Assembly (NCBI RefSeq): GCF_050433225.1
Contig: NZ_JBNPXQ010000005.1
Location: 62,001-126,000 of the forward strand
Length of the DNA stretch: 64,000 nucleotides
Source of the DNA: Sphingomonas_D zeicaulis
GTDB taxonomy: Bacteria > Pseudomonadota > Alphaproteobacteria > Sphingomonadales > Sphingomonadaceae
Direction: 5' to 3'
A program made the translations under genes and the position numbers. Under the pieces are notes generated by a model. It made no database searches, was not told the DNA's origin, and saw nothing but the letters and a program-made list of their open reading frames with translations. This document shows positions 60,708 through 64,000 of this stretch, one piece after another; the stretch's first letter is position 1, and each line of letters opens with the position of its first letter.

Positions 60708-62144
60708 GAGCAGCGCGCGGACCTCATCCTGTTTCGCGGACGAGACGTTGAAGCGGCTGACCGCCCAGCTCACCGTCGCACCCGCGAGCAGGATGAGGGT
60801 GATGACGAACCAGGCGAGCGCGTGGACCTTGCCGACCGGCACATCGGCGACGGCGCTGCCGGCGGGAAAGTCGATAAGGTGGAGGAAGAGTCCCGATATC
60901 AGCCCGACCAGCCCGCTGCCGATCTGCAGGCCGAGGAACATCATGCTCGCCACGAAGCCCTGCTGGGGCGATCCCGTGTTCGCTTCATGCTCGTCGCCGA
61001 TGTCGTAGGTGACGGTGTTGAACGGCACGACATAAATGCCATAGGCGATGCCACCAGCAAGACGCGCGGCGAACACAAACCCACCGATCGCGGCGGAGGC
61101 GGGGGCCGGTCCCAGCCCGACCAGCGGCAGCAGCACGACGCCGGCCTGCAGCAGGAAATAGGCGGCAAGGCCGGCGATCATCGCGCGGCGCGTGCCCAGC
61201 CAGCGCATCACATGCGGCGCGAGCGCCATTGCGACCAGCGCGCCGAGCGTACCCGCCATCAGCAGGCTGCGCGTCGCCGCCGCGTCGAGCTGCCAGAAAT
61301 AGGTCGCGAGGTGCAATGAGAGCTGATTGATGACCGACGTCGTGAACAACACCAGCAGTCCTACGGCGAACAGCCGCCCGACATTAGGGGTGATCCGCAC
61401 CGCGCTGACGATCTGCCGCACGATTGCGAGGAGACTGGCGGCGCTCACCGGCTGCCCGGCATGCGTTTCCATCCGTTCGATCTGCGACAGGCGAGTGCGG
61501 GTGCCGACGATGCCGGTGACCATCAACGCAGCGCCGAGCACGCTGACGAACAGGCCGAAGCCCGGATAGGGTGCCGGATCGAGCTGCGGCTTCGGAAAGG
61601 CAGGGGAGGCGACGAAGAACCAGCCGAATGCGATCGCCGGCACCGTCAGCACCGCCGCCTGGTTGCCGAGGTTGCGCATCACCGCGATGATCGCGCGCTC
61701 GCGCGGATCGCGGCTGAGTTCGCCGCCCATCGCATAGGCTGGCACGGTCCAGAACGATATCCCCACCCGCGCCAGAAGACCAAACCCCACCAGCCACGCG
61801 AACATGCCGAACTGCGACAATCCGGCCGGAGGCGAGAAGACCAACGCCAGCCCGACTGCAAAGGGCAGGATCGCGGCCGCCATCAGCGTATGGCGACGCC
61901 CCAGTGGCGCGCGCCGGATGCGGTCGGACACGGTCCCGACATAGGGATCGACCGCTGTGTCGAAAACGAGAATGATGATCAGCGCGCTGCCGATCAGCCC
62001 GGCATTGAGGCCGACGACTTGTGCATAGTAGAACAGCACGAACGCGTCCCACGCGAAGCTCTTGATCAGCTCCGGCATGGCGCAGACCATGAAACCGATG
62101 CGCGTCGGCCAGCCCAGCCGCTCACGTTCTGCAGGCGCGGTCAT
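60699..62144 (-). CDS. MFS transporter (GPH-like)
   Basis: I choose the ATG at 62144, which gives 481 residues and begins just before TM1 (TRIGFMVCAMPELIKSF); longer in-frame sequence overlaps the FAH gene. Twelve membrane segments. DTAVDPYVGTVSDRIRRAPLGRRHTLM after TM2 is the GPH signature region (DP-G--SDR motif, RRH). It transports a glycoside or organic compound, presumably the substrate of the FAH and cyclase enzymes that precede it in the operon (gap 32 bp). Confidence 0.85.
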   Translation of the reverse strand: MTAPAERERLGWPTRIGFMVCAMPELIKSFAWDAFVLFYYAQVVGLNAGLIGSALIIILVFDTAVDPYVGTVSDRIRRAPLGRRHTLMAAAILPFAVGLALVFSPPAGLSQFGMFAWLVGFGLLARVGISFWTVPAYAMGGELSRDPRERAIIAVMRNLGNQAAVLTVPAIAFGWFFVASPAFPKPQLDPAPYPGFGLFVSVLGAALMVTGIVGTRTRLSQIERMETHAGQPVSAASLLAIVRQIVSAVRITPNVGRLFAVGLLVLFTTSVINQLSLHLATYFWQLDAAATRSLLMAGTLGALVAMALAPHVMRWLGTRRAMIAGLAAYFLLQAGVVLLPLVGLGPAPASAAIGGFVFAARLAGGIAYGIYVVPFNTVTYDIGDEHEANTGSPQQGFVASMMFLGLQIGSGLVGLISGLFLHLIDFPAGSAVADVPVGKVHALAWFVITLILLAGATVSWAVSRFNVSSAKQDEVRALLAR

Positions 62145-62176
62145 CCTCTTCTCCCGCAAACCGAAAGGCGCACCGT

Positions 62177-63148
62177 TCAATCCGGACGGGCGCTCACCAC
62201 GCGCTGTTCGATGCTGCCGAACGGCGATCCGCCGCCGGCCAGCGCCTGCATGCGCAGCCGGTCGCCGAAGCGCATGAATGGCGTTGCCGGCTTGCCCTGG
62301 GCGATCATCTCGATCGCGCGGCGTTCGGAAATGCAGCAGGATCCGACGCTGGCATGGTCCGCGTTGGAGATCGTGCCGGAACCGATGATCGTGCCGGCGA
62401 CGAGATCGCGCGAGCGCGCCGCATGGGCGATGAGGTCGTGGAAGCCCACCGCCATCTCGCGGCCATGGGGATGGCCGAACCATGCCCCGTTCAACATCAC
62501 CTCGAGCGGGAGGTGGACGCGGCCATCCTGCCATGCGTCGCCCAGCGTATCAGGCGTCACCGCGAACGGCGCGACGCTGCACGCCGGCTTGGCCTGCACC
62601 CAGCCGAAGCCGGTCTTCATCTCGACGGGCGCAATCGCCCGCAGCGACCAGTCGTTGATCAGGATGACGAGTCTGACATGCTTCAGCGCGTCGGCGGCAG
62701 TGGTGCCCATCGGCACGAAATCGGTTATGATGCCGAACTCGCCCTCGAAATCGATGCCGTCGGCCTCGTCAGGCAGCCGCACATCCTCATGGCCGCTCAG
62801 GAAGCGATGGGACATGCCCTGGTACATCAGCGGCTTGTCGGTCTCGATTGGAGGCAGCCCGAATGCCTGCTGCATGAGGTCGCCATGCGTCGGGAACGCC
62901 GAGCCGTCGAGCCATTGCCAGGCGCGCGGCAGCGGCGCGCGCAGGTCGGCCGGGTCCAGCACATCGCCTTCACCCGCCGCCAGTCGCGCATCGAGGCGGC
63001 GCAGATCGGCTTCCACGCTGCCCCACGCCTCGACGGCATATTGCAGCGTCGCCGCGATGCCGGTGGCGGCAAGCGCGCGCGCGCCGTCCGCGGAAACGAC
63101 GATCAACTGACCGTCGGGGGTGCCCTTCGCGCGGGTCGCGAGCCGCAT
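62177..63148 (-). CDS. Fumarylacetoacetate hydrolase family protein
   Basis: A 323-residue protein. It begins with the N-terminal cap typical of longer bacterial FAH proteins (MRLATRAKGTPDGQLIVVS, in parts). Metal ligands lie in IDFEGEFGII (Glu-x-Glu) near residue 135 and in ILINDWSLRAI (Asp) near 167. GTIIGSGTISNAD near 255 is the conserved glycine loop. Such enzymes hydrolyse C-C bonds in acylpyruvates or hydrate oxo-dienoates, steps in aromatic breakdown. It follows the cyclase-family gene after 12 bp and precedes the MFS gene. Exact substrate not readable. Confidence 0.88.
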   Translation of the reverse strand: MRLATRAKGTPDGQLIVVSADGARALAATGIAATLQYAVEAWGSVEADLRRLDARLAAGEGDVLDPADLRAPLPRAWQWLDGSAFPTHGDLMQQAFGLPPIETDKPLMYQGMSHRFLSGHEDVRLPDEADGIDFEGEFGIITDFVPMGTTAADALKHVRLVILINDWSLRAIAPVEMKTGFGWVQAKPACSVAPFAVTPDTLGDAWQDGRVHLPLEVMLNGAWFGHPHGREMAVGFHDLIAHAARSRDLVAGTIIGSGTISNADHASVGSCCISERRAIEMIAQGKPATPFMRFGDRLRMQALAGGGSPFGSIEQRVVSARPD

Positions 63149-63160
63149 GCCGGTCTTCTC

Positions 63161-63940
63161 CTAGTCTTCGATGATCGCGACCGCGCGCGTCCAGCCGGCC
63201 GACGCGCCCTTGATCTTGTGCGGGAAGCAGCTGACCGTGAAGCCGTTGCCGGGCAGCGCTTCCAGGTTGTGCAGCTTCTCGAGGTGGCAATAGCCGATGT
63301 CGCGGCCGGCCTTGTGGCCTTCCCAGATCAGCGAGGTATCCCCGGTCTCCTTCACCTTCGCCGCGGTATGCGCGAAGGGTGCGTCCCAGCTCCAGGCGTC
63401 GGTGCCGGTCACGCGCACGCCCCGGCTCGTCAGGTACATGGTCGCCTCATAGCCCATGCCGCAGCCGACATTGACATAATCGGGCCGGCCCAAGGCCTTG
63501 CCCGCCGCGGTATTGACCAGCACGATGTCGAGCGGCTGCAGGTCATGGCCGATCCGGGTGAGTTCCGCCTCGACATCGGCGGCGGTCACGACATAGCCGT
63601 CCGCGAAGTGACGGAAGTCCAGCTTCACGCCCGGGCGAAAGCACCAGTCGAGCGGCACCTCGTCGATGGTGATCGAGCGTTCGCCGCCATTCATCGTCGG
63701 GTGGAAATGATAGGGCGCGTCGAGATGCGTGCCGCTGTGGGTGGTGAGCCTAACCCATTCGGACGCCGCGAAGCCGGCGCCGTCGGGGGTATCCTGTGCG
63801 GTCACACCGGGAAAGAAGATGCCGAGTTCGGGCGCGGTGTCCATGTGCGTCTGGTAGGTGATCTCCGGCTTAAGGAAGGGCGGATCGCTCACCACGTCAT
63901 TGCACAGCGTGATCGACAGGTCGACGAAGCGGCGGCTCAT
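63161..63940 (-). CDS. Cyclase-family metal-dependent hydrolase (kynurenine formamidase-like)
   Basis: A 259-residue protein. The family metal motif is TTHSGTHLDAPYHF near residue 65 (HxGTHxDxPxHF). Other landmarks are FVDLSITLCNDVVSDP at the start, LDIVLVNTAAGKA near 135 and VTGTDAWSWDAPF near 180. Relatives include kynurenine formamidase, isatin hydrolase and enzymes opening lactams or cyclic esters. Its ATG overlaps the stop of the partial gene at the right edge (ATGA), so it belongs to a longer minus-strand operon continuing outside the window. Confidence 0.87.
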   Translation of the reverse strand: MSRRFVDLSITLCNDVVSDPPFLKPEITYQTHMDTAPELGIFFPGVTAQDTPDGAGFAASEWVRLTTHSGTHLDAPYHFHPTMNGGERSITIDEVPLDWCFRPGVKLDFRHFADGYVVTAADVEAELTRIGHDLQPLDIVLVNTAAGKALGRPDYVNVGCGMGYEATMYLTSRGVRVTGTDAWSWDAPFAHTAAKVKETGDTSLIWEGHKAGRDIGYCHLEKLHNLEALPGNGFTVSCFPHKIKGASAGWTRAVAIIED

Positions 63941-64000
63941 GCTGTCTGCCCTCCCAAAGTCTCGGCGAACCAGTCGGCGATGAGGTCGCGGCCATAGGCC
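63937..64000 (-). CDS. C-terminal end of an unidentified gene (cut by window edge)
   Basis: Only about 20 codons are visible (AYGRDLIADWFAETLGGQTA, then TGA). The stop overlaps the start of the cyclase-family gene, the same coupling seen elsewhere in the window, which supports a real coding end. Too short to assign a function. Confidence 0.6.
   Translation of the reverse strand, partial: AYGRDLIADWFAETLGGQTA

Overview
The window is high-GC DNA from an alphaproteobacterium, most likely a sphingomonad (Sphingomonas, Sphingobium or Novosphingobium). I infer this from the gene style: four TonB-dependent receptors with no SusD partner, several Tat-exported glycosidases, GPH- and ACS-type MFS transporters, and gene junctions that repeatedly overlap as ATGA or GTGA. 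I see no rRNA, tRNA, CRISPR array, insertion sequence or phage gene. Most of the window (1-44.7 kb) is one large accessory region for plant cell-wall polysaccharides, probably pectin including rhamnogalacturonan side chains.

Layout. 1-9.4 kb: GH97 (cut by the left edge), GH43, GH28 and a TonB receptor, with three LacI-type operators at two promoters, then a convergent GH42 beta-galactosidase. 9.5-13.9 kb: GH127 beta-L-arabinofuranosidase, a RuBisCO-like protein and a DUF1537 sugar-acid kinase in a tight operon. The last two match the OiaX/OiaT and OiaK pair of D-apionate catabolism. 30.4 to 14.0 kb (minus): a collinear, translationally coupled operon of about 16 kb: CoA-transferase, MaoC dehydratase, a complete ribose-type ABC importer, a solute-binding-fold protein without a signal peptide, a Gfo/Idh/MocA oxidoreductase, GH42, GH29, GH78, an Asp/Glu-racemase-family protein and an MFS permease. 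Divergent from it (30.5-36.8 kb) are a second leaderless solute-binding-fold protein, a second CoA-transferase and a very large GH106 rhamnosidase. 43.5 to 36.9 kb (minus): a clan GH-A enzyme, a TonB receptor, a broken glycosidase fragment and a GH140 apiosidase. A Tat-exported beta-propeller glycosidase diverges from this group.

44.7-47.4 kb looks like chromosomal housekeeping: an L,D-transpeptidase, a GlsB/YeaQ stress membrane protein and a proline-rich outer-membrane barrel. 54.9 to 47.7 kb (minus): TonB receptor, hydroxypyruvate-isomerase-like enzyme, GPH transporter, FCD-type GntR regulator and D-lactate dehydrogenase. 55.2-64 kb: a TetR-centred locus with an exported LigW-like decarboxylase homologue, a TonB receptor, an LVIVD-repeat secreted protein, an MFS transporter, an FAH-family hydrolase and a cyclase-family hydrolase. 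This last locus probably handles an aromatic or other small acid.

The genes can be read together as follows. TonB receptors import oligosaccharides. Periplasmic GH43/28/97/42/127/78/106/29/140 enzymes trim arabinose, galactose, rhamnose, fucose and apiose. The ABC and MFS carriers import the products. A Gfo/Idh dehydrogenase, DUF1537 kinase and RuBisCO-like decarboxylase could then take apiose to central metabolism, although an obvious lactonase and oxidoisomerase are missing. The least explained part is the doubled module of leaderless solute-binding-fold protein plus CoA-transferase, with a MaoC dehydratase, at the divergent promoter near 30.4 kb. It is the best candidate here for an undescribed catabolic system.
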